In this document: positions 1-12,472 of the stretch, piece by piece
Position numbering within the stretch: position 1 is the first letter of the stretch
Layout: each line of letters opens with the position of its first letter
From: Symsagittifera roscoffensis
Lineage: Eukaryota; Xenacoelomorpha; Acoela; Convolutidae
Assembly: GCF_963678635.1 (NCBI RefSeq)
Contig: NC_087062.1
Coordinates: forward strand, 6,066,193-6,130,192
Direction: 5' to 3'
Length of the DNA stretch: 64,000 bases
Notes under the pieces: generated by a model
The model's input: only the letters and a program-made list of their open reading frames with translations
What the model was told of the DNA's origin: nothing
Databases searched by the model: none
Made by a program: the position numbers and the translations under genes

Positions 1-49
1 TGTTTAGTTAATTCTGTCTTTTCCAACTTTGCGCTACAAACTATTCTAC

Positions 50-3000
50 CTTAAAGTATCCTGAGAAGCAGTGGTTTCCTCTGAAGCACACCTCCCCCTT
101 GTCCTCTTTGGCCCAGTAGTTCATCTCTGGCACATCCACCAATTTGATCTCACAGCAGGCCAGAGGCACCCCCACATTGCCCAGACTCAACTGGCCAGGT
201 AGGGTTAGAGTGGCGGCCGCAGTGCACTCCGACTGTCCATAACCTGTTTAATCACACTTCTCATTAAAGGGAGGAGCTTCATTTCCAGCGATGAGGGTAC
301 GCTCATCGTTATAACTCTCGTAGCTCCATATTAACGATGCTCAATTCAATTTAGCATTCGAAGCTTAACTTCCTTCGTCGCAATAAATTGATCACATGTA
401 AATCCACAGATTACAAAGAAAAACGTACCAGCAAACTAGGGCTATTTTGGTACAAGTGATTAATCTGAATTTTGTGCATTTCTTTTTGATGATTTTACCC
501 CACTCTTTTGAGAAGTCTAAAATTACCACAAAAGACCTGCCGATTCGAATTCAGTACTCAAGAATTCCACCCAGATTTGAATAGTTTTAAGGACGTTGAC
601 ATAAAATAGCCCACTAAAATGTGAATGTTTCTTTAACCACTATAACCAAGACCTAATCATGCCGACAACTTAAGGAAACGAAAAATATTATCATACGATC
701 ACTCTTATCATACAACCAGTATTTCATCATAAATATTTTTGATAAAGGAAGTAATTGAATTTTTTCAGCCCTAAGCCTTGTTACACGGAATCATCTATAC
801 TTCGCCTATACTTATACCTAAACTTCTTCTAACCTATACTTAAACTTCACCTATACTTATAATCACCTATACTTCATGTCTACATTCATACCGATTAAAC
901 AGAACGATGAACTAGCAGAACTGAAGTAAACTAAAAGTCATACATATAAAATCATATAAAAATCATTTGCAATTTACCTTCAAATACTGGCACCCCCATG
1001 GCACACTTGACAAACTCCATCACTTCGTCGGAAACAGGCGCCGCTCCAGTAACCATGAACCTCACACTCCCTCCCAACATCTTCTGGATCTTAGAGAAGA
1101 CCAGCTTGTCATAGAAAGTGTTCCGTCTGAATACACCCGCTCTCACTTCTTTCTTCTTGGCCGCTAAGCCTTTATTCATCAGCAGCTCCTTCACTTTGTT
1201 CCCTTTGATCTTGCCCAAGACTCCCGCGTAGAGTCGGTTCATTAGACGGGGCACCATTGGGAAATAGGTCGGATGCAGTGCCTGGGCGTCCTCTAGGAGT
1301 TGTTTCACATCTCCCCGGAAGTAGCCCACTTTGGCCCCACACGCAAACATTGCACCCTAGATTTTAAACAAAATCTCAGTTTTGAAACATCTCAACGTCT
1401 CAACTCATTTTCGACCACTTCTAAAAACCCTTTATCTTCGATAAAAAATTTTTTTTTTTGAATCTTTCACCCAATTCTTGTAACAGTTATATCAGACAAA
1501 TAATTCCGGCGTCTGCATTGGGAAAACTAACTAAAGTTTAATCTGCTTGACTTTTAAAAGGCCCCACAAGCATGTATTGATACCAATTGACTGCTACTGA
1601 TTTCTTAAATCAGAGAAAATGCACAAGATCTCACCATGCAAACTTGGTTGAATCCGTGGGCATTTGGCAGATATGAGATATATGTGTCACTTTGAGAAGG
1701 CAGGTATGTAGTATTGTCGTCGTATCCCTACAAACACAATCAATCAACAAACAGATTAAGGAGTAGTAGATAATAAGGACAAAGTGATCTGCTGAGGGCT
1801 GAAGTAACACCTCTTGAAACACAAAAGAAGAAGATAATCCAGGTGATCATCATCATCATCATCATCATCATCAAACTCATCGTGATCTTTATCAAAGAGT
1901 AGATCTAGAAGTGACGCAAAGTTTCAAAAGATCCTGACTAGGGGCGAATTTAGTGAAGACGGAATAAAAAACGCCGAAAAAACGCAATTTTTTGGTCAAA
2001 AAATCCAAAAACTGCCCAAAAATGGTCCAAATAGGGTCTTGATAGTGTTCTGGGGGCACTCGGAAAATCCATTTGGTCCACCTGAAAAAAAGTCAAAAAT
2101 AAGAAATGAAAAAAAAATCCGCCCCCCTGAGAAAATCCTGGATCCACCTCTGATCGTGATAAAAAAATACCTTTCGAGAAACTCTATTGAACGCAAAAAA
2201 AAACTTAATTCGTCTAATGATAAATATGCAAATAAAACCTGCTGTCTGTAAATGAAAGTTAAAGGCCCAAAACTGCCAGAAAAAAATCAATTTCTACAGA
2301 CAAAATCATCGAACTCACTCTAAAAAGTCGGACAATGGATTCCACTTCTGTCACCACATTCTTATGTTTCAACACCACTCCCTTGGGCATTCCAGTGGTG
2401 CCAGAGGTGTACAGTATGATGAAAGTATCCTCTGGCTTGGACGGACTTATCGGACTCAACTTCTCTTCACCAAGCGCTTTCAGTTGCTTATGTGTGAGCA
2501 GTTTCCAACCCGCAGCTTGTATCGAACCCCATGTTGAATCTGCGATACTTTCTTCAAAACAAATCAGACTCTCAATAGTTGGCAATTGATCTTTTAGCGA
2601 CAGAAGTTTCTGTAGTTTAGCTTCATTGTCTACGCAAACGATTCTCAATTCAGTCTGGTTGATTATATGCACTTGAGCTTCTATACTTTGAGTGTCGTAT
2701 AGAGGAACTACAACATAGCTGAACATTGAGCATGCAAGCTGCGTGATATCCCACTCCGGCCTATTTGGGGAAAAAATGCCCACTTTGTACTCTTCTGCCG
2801 AAGGCAAACCGAGTTTCACAAACCCGGAGCCGACAAGATGAGCCGCGTAGCGAACTTCCTCGTACGTGATCCAACTATATTCAGGATCCCAAACTTCCGT
2901 TTTCCGAGGCGACGAGTTTGCACTACTTCGTGAACTGCGTGATGAGGTTTCTTCTATTCGTCTCTCTCGGTACCCGAGACAGGGACTGTCCCCCGAGAGC

Positions 3001-4937
3001 TTATGTCCAACCATGAACAGGTCGTACATGGTCTGCGAAGGGAGATCTGGGATCCAACTATCGGACACTTTTCCATCTTTGCACAGACACGAAATCCGGA
3101 TTCTTTCGGGACCCTTCAAAATAAGATCATATTGACCAGGGAAGCAAAACGCACTTAACATCAGGCATCTTCTTCGTTTTTCATCACCTCTACTCGAACA
3201 TTGATACAAATTTAGTGCACATCTTACCTTGGCAAAAAACAGGAAAACCTAATTGCAAACTTGATTAGTTTTCATGCAAAAACATAAAAAAATGTAAATT
3301 TACACCGCGGAATTAACGATTGTGTAATGATGCTGAACGAACAGAGTCTGTGGCTCATGAATCCATGTAATAAAAGCTAAAACATTGAAGTCCAACAGAA
3401 TAACATGCATCATAACATGCTTCACAACTCTTTATAATGCTTCAATCTTTTTTGCATCTGTCCGTGAATATGTTGCTCTTCAAGGTAGAGTATGCAAAAT
3501 CTTACCGGCAACATGGTTGTCAATTTGTCGGGCAACTTCACAGGTTTGTATTCTACTGATTGAAGGGGCTTGCCGTCTGTCCTCAGAACATTGCCCATTC
3601 TGCCGGTGCCTTTGAAGTGTGGTGCAGATGATGATAAGGATGATGAGGCTTTACTGTTGTGATATCCAATCTGTCCAGGTCTGTTGCTATCTGGCGGCAC
3701 TAGCCTACGGATTGGTACAAGTATGATAGAAGTCTCTCACAATTCTAATTTGAAAAAACTGAGAGAATTTTTACGGGCCAGAAAATTTTGACATAGGCCA
3801 AGTTACACTTCGCAAAAACACGCAAAATTAGAGAACCTTGAACCGTCTAACTAATGAAAAAACTAAATTACAGAATTTTTTGTTCGTTTTTGACTGTTAA
3901 TGATCACCCTGCCCATGAAAACGTCATAATGGACCTGAGATTTTTTCCGCAGGAAATTTTAACAGGACCTATTCCTTACAATTCCTTGTACATACAAAGA
4001 CCCAATAAAAAATTGAAATTAAGAATAGTTAAATTTTACTGAGCCGAAATTAATTGCTCATTAGGTACGATATGTCGCGTTGGTAAACTCATTATATCTA
4101 TCAAAGCTATATATAAGAAAATCCTGGAGTTGAAAAAAAATGTTATTTTGATAATTATAATTATTATTAATACAACACTAGTAGACAAAATTACGCGCAA
4201 ATTCAGGTTTTTGTCTGTAAAATGCCCTATTTCAAGAATAATTTTGGTTAATTTTTACTTGGAAATTCAACAAATTTATACATGGACGAAAAGCAAATGA
4301 TCAAAGCTGCCCTAAACGAAATTATCAAAATTTGGTTTCAAGACTTAACCAAAGACTTACCAGTTTTTTCTGGGTCTGAAAATGCTAGTTTTTACCGTAT
4401 GCACTAAGTTTTTCATAACGAAAGAAATTATAAGAAACAGCCGAGTTTAGTGAAGTTGTCACACTATACAATTCAATAAAACCGCTTAGATTGTTTTACA
4501 TTGCGTAAACAATTTTTTTTTCTGCTTTTCGAGAGAGATCACTCCGATGCAAAACTTAGAGCAGATGGTAAAAACTGGCATTTTCAGGCCCAAAAAAAAC
4601 TACTAAGTTTGTGAACACATTCCACAAACTTAGATAATTTCATAGAGGGTAGCTTTGATCATTTGCTCTTGGTCTATGAAATTTTTTTTTCTAAATTCCC
4701 AATGAATGGTGTCCAAAGTCATCCTTAAAAACGGTCATTTTAGAGAGGATAAACCTGAATTTGCGCTTAATTTTTTGCACTTCTGTATTACTATTGTTAA
4801 TTATATATTCATGCTTGTACCTAGGGACCATGTAATACAGCACAGCTGCAGTTGAAACTCCGCCCGTTGCCAAGTAGGGCCAGTTGTTGGGGTCACTCAC
4901 AAACTTGATCAGGTCTGAAGGCGAAGCGCAAGAAGTC
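50..4937 (-). CDS. ACSL: Long-chain acyl-CoA synthetase (ACSL1/5/6-like), partial, six exons
   Basis: Activates long-chain fatty acids to acyl-CoA with ATP at ER or mitochondrial outer membranes. Exons on the minus strand: 4937-4821, 3704-3506, 3113-2319, 1727-1635, 1356-978, 243-50. All five introns are GT-AG and every codon phase joins, giving about 592 residues. Exon 1 holds a hydrophobic N-terminal anchor. Exon 3 carries the ATP/AMP-binding P-loop YTSGTTGMPKG (about residue 340, at 2411) and a VPLYDT block. Exon 4 has LPNAH where the family usually has LPLAH. Exon 5 contains VTGAAPVS, and the exon 5/6 junction rebuilds EGYGQSECT. The end of the adenylation domain and the C-terminal lid lie beyond the left edge. 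Exon 1 starts mid-codon after an acceptor, so the initiator is in an exon further right that I could not find. Exon 3 could instead begin at 3227, but 3113 gives the better family match (LP|GPERIRIS). Family assignment is secure; the paralogue is inferred. Confidence 0.92.
793..877. repeat. Minisatellite, CCTATACTT motif
   Basis: About six imperfect copies of a CTATACTT-type motif spaced 10-20 bp lie in the ACSL intron between the exons at 978-1356 and 50-243. No coding potential is seen. Confidence 0.6.
1845..1873. repeat. (ATC)n microsatellite
   Basis: About nine uninterrupted ATC triplets in an ACSL intron. Confidence 0.9.
1938..2151. mobile_element. hAT-like MITE in an ACSL intron
   Basis: A 214-bp non-coding element. 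Its left end reads CTAGGGGCGAATTTAG; the reverse complement of its right end reads AGAGGTGGATCCAG, an imperfect terminal inverted repeat of the CAGGGGCGGATCC kind seen in hAT-type MITEs. It is flanked by near-identical 8-bp sequences, GATCCTGA (1930-1937) and GATCGTGA (2152-2159), 7 of 8 matching, as expected for hAT target-site duplications. It lies between the ACSL exons at 1635-1727 and 2319-3113. Family assignment is inferred from ends and duplication length; there is no transposase. Confidence 0.6.
4150..4812. mobile_element. Long fold-back (inverted-repeat) element
   Basis: Two arms of about 280 bp (4150-4430 and 4530-4812) are inverted copies of each other with roughly 80 percent identity by eye. 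Matching blocks include GCGCAAATTCAGGTTT (left) against AAACCTGAATTTGCGC (right), and AGCAAATGATCAAAGCT against its complement near 4650. The loop is about 100 bp. The element fills the right part of the ACSL first visible intron and ends about 7 bp from the donor of exon 4821-4937. No ORF is present, so it is a non-autonomous MITE of unknown superfamily. Confidence 0.75.
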
Positions 4938-6959
4938 CTGGTAACAACCAAAGTTCAAAGGTCAGATAACTGTGAGAACTACAACCGAATAAATCGATAC
5001 AAGAACGGGGTCGAAGAGAAATAATGACGTTTATTTAGGAAAGATAATAACGGAATTTTGAGATTGAATTACCCGGGATTTAATCTGGAGTCAAAGGTCA
5101 AAGCTCAAAATACTCAAACATAAGCAGGCTGTTAAACTGAATCATTAAATTAAGAAGCAATATAAGTATAAGAAAAATGTACTTGCAGATCAACAGCTGT
5201 CTTGTTTTCGAATAGCTTACCACATTCCACAAAATAATTTATGATGGAACGATTGGTCACATCTCAATTTTTATAAACCAGATGTTGTCATTACAATTAA
5301 AAGGTCGCATACAATAAAATAGCTACCGTCCGTCGAATGTCAAAAGATAATTAAAATATCAGATATCCAATTTTTATCCGTTAGTCTTTAACCTTGAGAC
5401 AGTTTCTGTTGCTTCTGAGCAAGAAAAAGTACATTATTTTCCTGAGTTTAGATGTAACACTAACAAGAAGCAACATATATAAGAACAAATGTCTTCAGAA
5501 AAATGAGCGACAAATTCGCTTATTTCATGTCGAAAAATTAAAACACCAAAAATTTGAAAAACTATGTACTTTTTCAAACAATTTTATAAAACATTTTACG
5601 TATGCTACGCAACAAAAATTTCACTTAAGGGATACCACAATATAGCCTAAATGTAAAAGATTGCTGATTGTTTGTATGAACAACACCGATGATCTTCTGG
5701 TAAAAAAAACTAAGAAACCAACCACAAAAAATTAGTCCCACCTCTTAGTCTATACAGCTTATGTTCCACCCTGCAGCCGATTAAGAAGTGAACCCTTTTG
5801 CCTTTTCTTCCGGCGAAACTTCCCATAATTGGTGTTACTCTCAGTTAGAAATTGAAAAAAAAAACTACTAATTGCCAATATATCGCTTGGCTGCCCGTGT
5901 GTAAACATTCCTATTCAAAGGAGCTTCGTCTACAATAGCTAAAAACTACATGAGTGATAACAACAGTGTTTATGACGTCAAATATTATTCTACTGACGGG
6001 TAAATTTTGGAGATCGTCCTTAGTCAATGTACAAAAACCCTTTAAGCTCTTTTTAATAGCTCAAAGCAGCTCTCAATCGGTGATGAAACAGAAGATAACA
6101 TCAGTTAACTAAATTGCCAATTTCTAAGACACAAAATGAAAAAATACTTAAAACTAACTGCCATTAAAGGAACGAGAAACAATCAGTGCCTAAAATCCTG
6201 CTTTGATTTCGTACGTCTTAAAATTGACTAGAATGACAAAATTCATCGTACGCAAGATAAAAACGAAAAACAACCAGAAAGTTGTGAACAACAGGGTTCC
6301 CCGCTTATAGCATCTTAGACTTGCTCAAAAGTGTCGGGAAAAACCAATCTCAAAGATTAAAAACAATCAAAGTAAAAAATGATGTAATAAAAGTATCTCT
6401 CAGAAGTTCTGCTCTCTAGATAAACATAGCAGAAATCCCATCAAAGCATCATGAATGCAAAAACAACGAGCGAATCACTTTTGCAGCAGAGTTTTGTTAT
6501 TTTCCTAATTTTTCAAACATTCATTTGACACAGCTGAAATCACTACATGTCTTAATCACCCAGTACCAGGGTTGGTTTTTCAAATTACATGTTAACTAAT
6601 AGTGTTTTTAACGTGAAAAACTTTGAACACTTTTAAACATCTATCCAAGCGTATAGCTTGCGTATTGATAAAAGCTTGCTTCGCACTGAAACTAAAATTG
6701 TGTTATTGATGCACAATGAATGATTTTGCCTTGAACCCAATTTAAAGTTTCACATTGTTTTTTAATGTTTTTGACATTTTTAACCTCCTGCAACAAACAC
6801 AGCAATGGTGTTAAAAAACCAACCCTGCCCACTATCGCTATCAACTTAACCAATATCAAGTCTCACACCAAAATAAGCGCATCTGCTGTTTGTAAAAAGT
6901 ACGAAATCTCCAGACCATACATAATTCAACCAGCATTTTTTTCCGAAGGAAGGGATAAA

Positions 6960-7425
6960 ACAGGAGACAACAATTTCCTTCCCACTTTGTAAACATAGCC
7001 AACTGACTGTTGGAGAAGTGTACTGCACGCAAGGAAACTAAAAAAAAACCGACTTGTTTTTCAAAAATCTTCAAGCTCTTTGAATTTGTAGAAAAATTTG
7101 TGATGGACACTTTTTGTTAAAACTTAACTTAATTTGAGAAAACTTAAGCAATAGGTAAAACTTTAATTTCGCTGGGAAACCTGATAACTAATTTCCATTT
7201 TCGAAATTAGAAGTCGATCACGTTTTTCGTGACCTTTACAATTTTTCTGTTCGAAAGGGGAGTTTGCCTTCCTTTTAACAAAAGAAATGCACTGATAATT
7301 AAGAAGAAATCAAAAGTCGAACCGCGAAAAATCAAAACTGAGTATAAACAAATTTTAGGACTTTTTCCTGAAAAAAAACAGCAAGACCTATATATGAGTA
7401 CTCACTACGTTCATTACTCTGAAAA
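6960..7425. repeat. Diverged dispersed repeat, copy 1
   Basis: Collinear with 10300-10850. Shared blocks include CAATAGGTAAAA, the 'cacgttttt...cgttcg' stretch and CAGCAAGACCT followed by a 'tactcactac...tcattactc' stretch. Unalignable stretches separate the blocks, so this is an old duplication or an old element. Confidence 0.55.
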
Positions 7426-8049
7426 AAGTCGGGAAAATAATAAATATTTAATTTTTCGGAAGGGGTGGTAAAACTGGTAATTAGAAGTTATAGTCAATTG
7501 TCTACAAAACTAACAACGAACAAGAGTTGGAAAGCCATTCATGTACTCCCGGAAAACTTTCTGAGTTTTGTTGTTCAAAAAGCAGCCCCATCAAACTATC
7601 TCAATCGCTATAAACTTCAGCGATTGAAGTTTTTTGATGAAACTAGCGCATTTTGAAGCACAAAGGCGAAACTGCTTCCCGCATACACAATCAAAAACAA
7701 AAATTATTGGTTATATATTACAAATAACTGGATCAGTTTGTTATAGTTCGAGCAGTATTTATAGGTTATTTCAAAAGACACAATTTTTGGCAAAAGAAGT
7801 GTTAAACTTGATTTCTTGAATAACATTCATCTGGGATAGTAATTTATTCAGAAAAAATATCTTAGTAACATGTACAAATGATTGAAAACAAAATGACTAT
7901 GTAATGAATTTTTAGTACTCAAATTGAATACATGCACTATACTCAAATATACCACCTATTGTAACATATCACCAAAAGTAGCTCTTAAATTACGAGAAAC
8001 AAAGTATGCCTTAAAAGAAAAACATGGCCAAAAAACAGTTGCTTAAAGT

Positions 8050-8705
8050 CAAGAAACCGAAAACTCATTACAGAAGCATTTTAACACAAACATATATGGC
8101 CTAAAAATTCCTTGAAATTCAAGTATCTTTATGATCGATATTTTCATCTTCGCAACTTGAACGATAATATTTTAAAAAATGGACTAATCTACATGTTTCC
8201 TTCTTGCACATTTACTTTAAAATCTTTTTGGTTCGCTTGAAACCTATTTCATAAGTTTAAACCCTCAACTCTGTTAAGAAATCTAGATCCCCCCAAAATC
8301 TGAATATGATCAATCAAAGAATATAACCTCAAATCAAACAATGAACAAAAGCTGGAAAAACGTTAATGGATTCGCGGAATTTTTTTTTGAAATCTATTGA
8401 GCTTTGTTATAGAAATTTCATCAACATTAAACTATTTCAGAGACCAAAAAACTTTGCGATTAGATATTTGTGGATGTAAGTGGAGTATTGTGAATTAAAA
8501 AGGCATGCGATGAAAAAAAAAACATCTGAAATGACCACAAAAAACTACAAAAATACTTTCAAACTTAGCCAATTAGAGTTAGACTTAAATTTGAAGCATT
8601 TTCGAAGAGAAAAAAACGGCCTCAAAACAAATTATAAAACGACACATTTCTATCTTCGTAACTTCAAGGATATTTTATTTTAAAAAGATCCTATTCTACA
8701 AACTG
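8050..8705. repeat. Possible diverged tandem duplication
   Basis: Segments around 8060-8190 and 8590-8705 appear to align: both have a GAAGCATTTT block, a GGCCT..AAAA block and a CTTCG(c/t)AACTT block followed by an ATATTTTA-rich stretch and CTACA. Similarity is weak. Confidence 0.3.
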
Positions 8706-10299
8706 ACTTCTGAGGAATTTAACTTTAGTGAACAATTCTTTAGCTAGTATGATTGAAATTTATTAAACAGTATACTGATGATGCCATGTCTTTTTACTTA
8801 TTCCACCAAAAAATCAATACTTCATTATGTTGAACTGAAACTATTTTGCTTGAATCTGATTGGCTAAAATTTGCCAATTAAATTACAGCACCATCTCAAA
8901 TGGTTTGTTTACAATTTTAAGTCGTATCATAAATCATCCGAATAAGACAAAAATTTAGATCGTTAGGTAAATTATTCAAATTTTTTTAAATAAGCTGCAG
9001 TTTTACCCAGACTGAAAAAAAAATTGTTCCAAGAAAAAATGACTACCTTCATATCGGCCCAAAACTCATCCGTGATAGAAATCTGATAAAGATGAAAGTG
9101 ATTGCATTTGTATAAATCAAACTAATCAGTGCGATAAGTGTTTAATTCTCTTTATTTAAATATTGAATAAAACAAAATCGCATAAATAATTGAACTTCGC
9201 TTTTCATATTTTACGAATATGTCAAAGCAAACTGAAAAAATTTGTGCCAATAACTTCAAACAAAAAAAAGAACACAAAGTAGAGACAAATAGACTTGCTA
9301 GAGGGGACATCTCTCTTGCTAGAAAGACCGAAACCCGAAAGTAATCCAAGTCAATCAGAAGATAGAATAAAATAAGCGTGAAAAGTCACGCATGCACCGT
9401 TCAAAGGACGTGATTGGTTGAAAGCTACCCAAATTAACGTACATTTTGGTATATTAATCTCGGACGTAATTTCGGAAGAGTGACAAGTCTGTTTGTGATT
9501 AGCTCAGTCGATGTTTGCTGTTGCTGTTGCCCCGTACACCAGCTTCCAAAGAAGCACAGATCAAACCTGAAAATTACAGCACCCATCATTGCACATCAGG
9601 TCAAGCCTATTTTTGTAATTTTGAAAATTAGATCATAGTAGTCAACTATGGTTGGTTGAACTTTGTAGAAAGAATATCTTAGTTTCATTTAAAACAGAAG
9701 CTCAATTAACAAAATTCGTATGAGCAGATTTACGAGTTAACTGCTTCATCTTCTCAGGAAACCTAACTCCTTATATTTTGTCTTTTTGACACAGCAAATT
9801 TTTTTTTTATAGTTTTAATCATTTTCGGCGATCTTAGTTCAACCAATAAGAAAACGAACATTATATTCATCTATTTTACTTGCACCTTTCTTGGGCATAT
9901 AAATGCGTTTAAAACAACTGAAAGCTAGTTTAACAATTTTGAATTATGTACGAATTTAAATTTCAGATTTCTTTTACAGATATGTTGAAAATAGCCTCAC
10001 AAAAAAACCAACAAACAATTAAATAATTTACAGCCAATTATCGCCAGAATCGCACAAAAGCATGCAAGACAGCTCATATATCTTTTCGCGTTATTCAGCC
10101 ATGAGTATAATAGAATGGTGTGTATGAGTTCAAACATGAAAATTTTGAGCGCTAACATTCCTAAAAAGCCTGTAGCAGTTACTAAAATTAAATGACACTT
10201 TCTTGATTTAATTTTTGAATATTAAATTCTGAGGGGGTGATTGTCCGAAAGAAAATTGATGGTTTGAAGGTCTGCAACGATCCGAGCTCATTGTCTTCC

Positions 10300-10850
10300 T
10301 TGCGAGCGAGGCAATGATTCTCAGCCAGAAATACAAACATAGCCAAACCGAAGATTGGAAAAGAGTAATGAACGCAAGTAAACATAGAAAAACACTGACT
10401 TTCTTAAAAAAAACTGGACTTTCGAATTTCAAAGAAAAAAAATAGATGCCCTTTAAGCTCTTTGAAATTCTAGAACAATTTATGACTAGCGCTATTTGGT
10501 TACCTGAACCCAACTAGAGAAAACTGGATCAATAGGTAAAATTTTATTCCGCTGAAATTTAAAAATTAAATTCCAATTTGAAAAATAGAAATAGTTCACG
10601 TTTTTTGCGCCATTTCCACGTTCGTATTTGCAGAATTTTATTGAAGTTACTTTCAGCAGATGAATTTCAATTGAACTCATAAAGTGCATATATACCTAAG
10701 TGCATTCATAAATGCATCAATATGTATGAATGCAGTTATCTGTTGTTATTAGAGACTTCTAATACTTTTCCTGAGAAAAAAAAACAAAATCAGCAAGACC
10801 TCTATAAGAGTTTTCACTACAATCATTACTCCGTTCATTCTTTTAACTAA
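10300..10850. repeat. Diverged dispersed repeat, copy 2
   Basis: Same orientation as 6960-7425 and sharing its block order. It carries an extra AT-rich stretch near 10690-10750 that is absent from copy 1. Confidence 0.55.
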
Positions 10851-11262
10851 GAGTTTTCCCTACGTTCATTAACCAGTAAAATTGCATGATGTTTTTAAAC
10901 AAAGACACAATCAACACCTGCGCTATAATACAAACAGCATTGTAAATAAGCAGACAGAAAATAGGACAGAAGCAACCCAGTTGAAAAAACCTCGATTTAC
11001 AAAAACTTTTGCGCTCCTTTCTTTGAAAGACAGAAAAGCATAAAAACCTATTTTTGCAAAATCTAAAACGAAGCAATTGAGTCCTTATAGCACAAGTCCA
11101 AAAATTAAAATGATCACTTTTAACTCTTAAGGGTTTGAAGTCATGTTTTTTCGGCCACTCAAGTTTAATTGGGATTTAAAATCCTTGCTTTTGGGCCACT
11201 TTTGGAAGAAGGTATGGAATTACGTTTTGGTTGCTGCTGCACGTTTTCTTTAATTTTTGCAG

Positions 11263-11349
11263 TTCCAATTTCACCGCGCGCGTTACATTGAGGATTGTTT
11301 TCAAGTCTTTGTCACCACGTATGGATTTATATCAAAGGCTGTGATCTTG
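11263..11349 (+). CDS. Orphan 87-bp exon candidate
   Basis: A pyrimidine-rich tract ending TTTTTGCAG precedes position 11263, and a consensus donor (CTTG followed by GTAAGTTT) follows 11349. The 87 bp between are open in one frame only (29 codons, starting FQFHRARYIEDCF), phase 0 at both ends, and richer in G and C than the flanks. No flanking exons were recognised and the peptide resembles nothing I know. It could be one exon of an unrecognised plus-strand gene or chance. Confidence 0.3.
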
Positions 11350-11984
11350 GTAAGTTTATGTTGTTGTTTTGGTAAGCCCCATTCACGATTATAATTGATT
11401 ATTTCACTTTTTGATCAAAAGAACAATTTCGAAGAGCGTTATTTCCTATATGAAAAGTACGCTTGAGCTAATTATTTAGAGTCAGAATTTAGTCAGAATC
11501 GTCCAAGATTATAGCACGCCGATTTAAGCGTCGCCATTCAGGTGGTCTTTCTTCTTCCGGTTAAGGTTCTTTGAGCCTCTACATCCAAATGGTGTTAATT
11601 GTACGCATCTATTTCCAAATCGCTTCGCCCACTTAGCTGCTCCAAACTCTGTTCTAGCTGTTCAACAGTGTATATGGATTGATTGAACCCCGTGTAAGGC
11701 GATGAATAGAGATCCACAATATCCCTATCCACACTTTTAAAGCTTCAGCCAAATCCTTCCTTCCGTTTTAAGTGGGACTGGCCCCGTCAACGTAATCGCC
11801 CCAGTCTTATGTGCGATCATCTTCCCTTAGGAACATATCATCACGCAGACCTTTAAGTCTGAAAGGATTGGTAGTGACGCTATATATATATACCTCTCGC
11901 TTATTTTCAAATGCGCTTTGGAAAAATTGTTCGTTATAGTTTGTAAATTGTGATTACATGAAATTCTTTGTCTTGTCCTATACT
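11350..11984. other. No recognised feature
   Basis: GC is somewhat higher than in the preceding 6 kb, but no exon, RNA gene or repeat could be supported. Confidence 0.4.
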
Positions 11985-12310
11985 TAAATGGGTCTGTCAT
12001 TTGCACGGCACGGCAAGGTAATCCATCAATCTCGACGCATGTCAATCAGTCAAAACTGCCATCTATCCATGTACCCACACATTGAGCAAGCTATCCATTA
12101 AGCTAATTATCCATATATCCAAACACGAACCATCTAGCTATCCATTCATTCTTCGTTCCATCCAGCCATCGATCCAACAACCTATGCAGCCATCCATCTA
12201 TCTTTCCAGTCAGCCATCTATCAATCCCGCCATCCATCGATTCATACATAACAAACATAGATGCCATCCATATATCTATTTTAAATGAAAGTCAGAATAC
12301 GCATTGTACG
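11985..12310. repeat. CCAT/ATCC-rich low-complexity block, left copy
   Basis: A degenerate tetranucleotide-like repeat of CCAT(C/T)(C/T)AT variants. It begins after CAATT/CATTTGCACGGCACGGC and ends in AAAGTCAGAATACGC. It aligns over its whole length with 47210-47535 in the same orientation. The ORF inside encodes only Ser/Pro/Ile/His low-complexity sequence and is not a gene. Confidence 0.8.
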
Positions 12311-12472
12311 CAATGTTTTTACTTTTACCAAGCTTAGTCAAAATGCAAGCATCCTAGAAAAATGGTTGCAGTATAGTTTCTTTCTTGTGTGTTTGTTAAG
12401 CAAATATGCTAGGTTTTTGTTCTTAGTAGCCGGAAGTTTATCGAGCACAGCTGTTTCGAAAAACGCAACCAC

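Larger units (their letters stand above)
4938..11262. other. AT-rich region without a recognised gene
   Basis: Upstream of the visible ACSL exons. It could contain the ACSL 5' exon and promoter, but none could be pinned down. Open frames here are short, lysine- and phenylalanine-rich and look like chance frames in AT-rich DNA. Two pairs of diverged repeats are listed separately. Confidence 0.5.

Noticed and set aside
2039-2251. Short ORFs on both strands around 2-2.3 kb
   Set aside because: They lie inside the hAT-like MITE in an ACSL intron.
3114-3227. Upstream extension of the large ACSL exon to an acceptor at 3227
   Set aside because: It is in phase and open, but adds 38 residues unlike the family, whereas the acceptor at 3113 joins LP directly to GPERIRIS. 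Kept only as an alternative.
5394-5645. 83-codon plus-strand frame, and similar frames up to 11 kb
   Set aside because: AT-rich, Lys/Phe-biased peptides without domain, splice sites or neighbours; expected by chance.
12082-12288. ORF rich in Ser, Pro, Ile and His
   Set aside because: It is a translation of the degenerate CCAT repeat; the same applies to 47225-47554.
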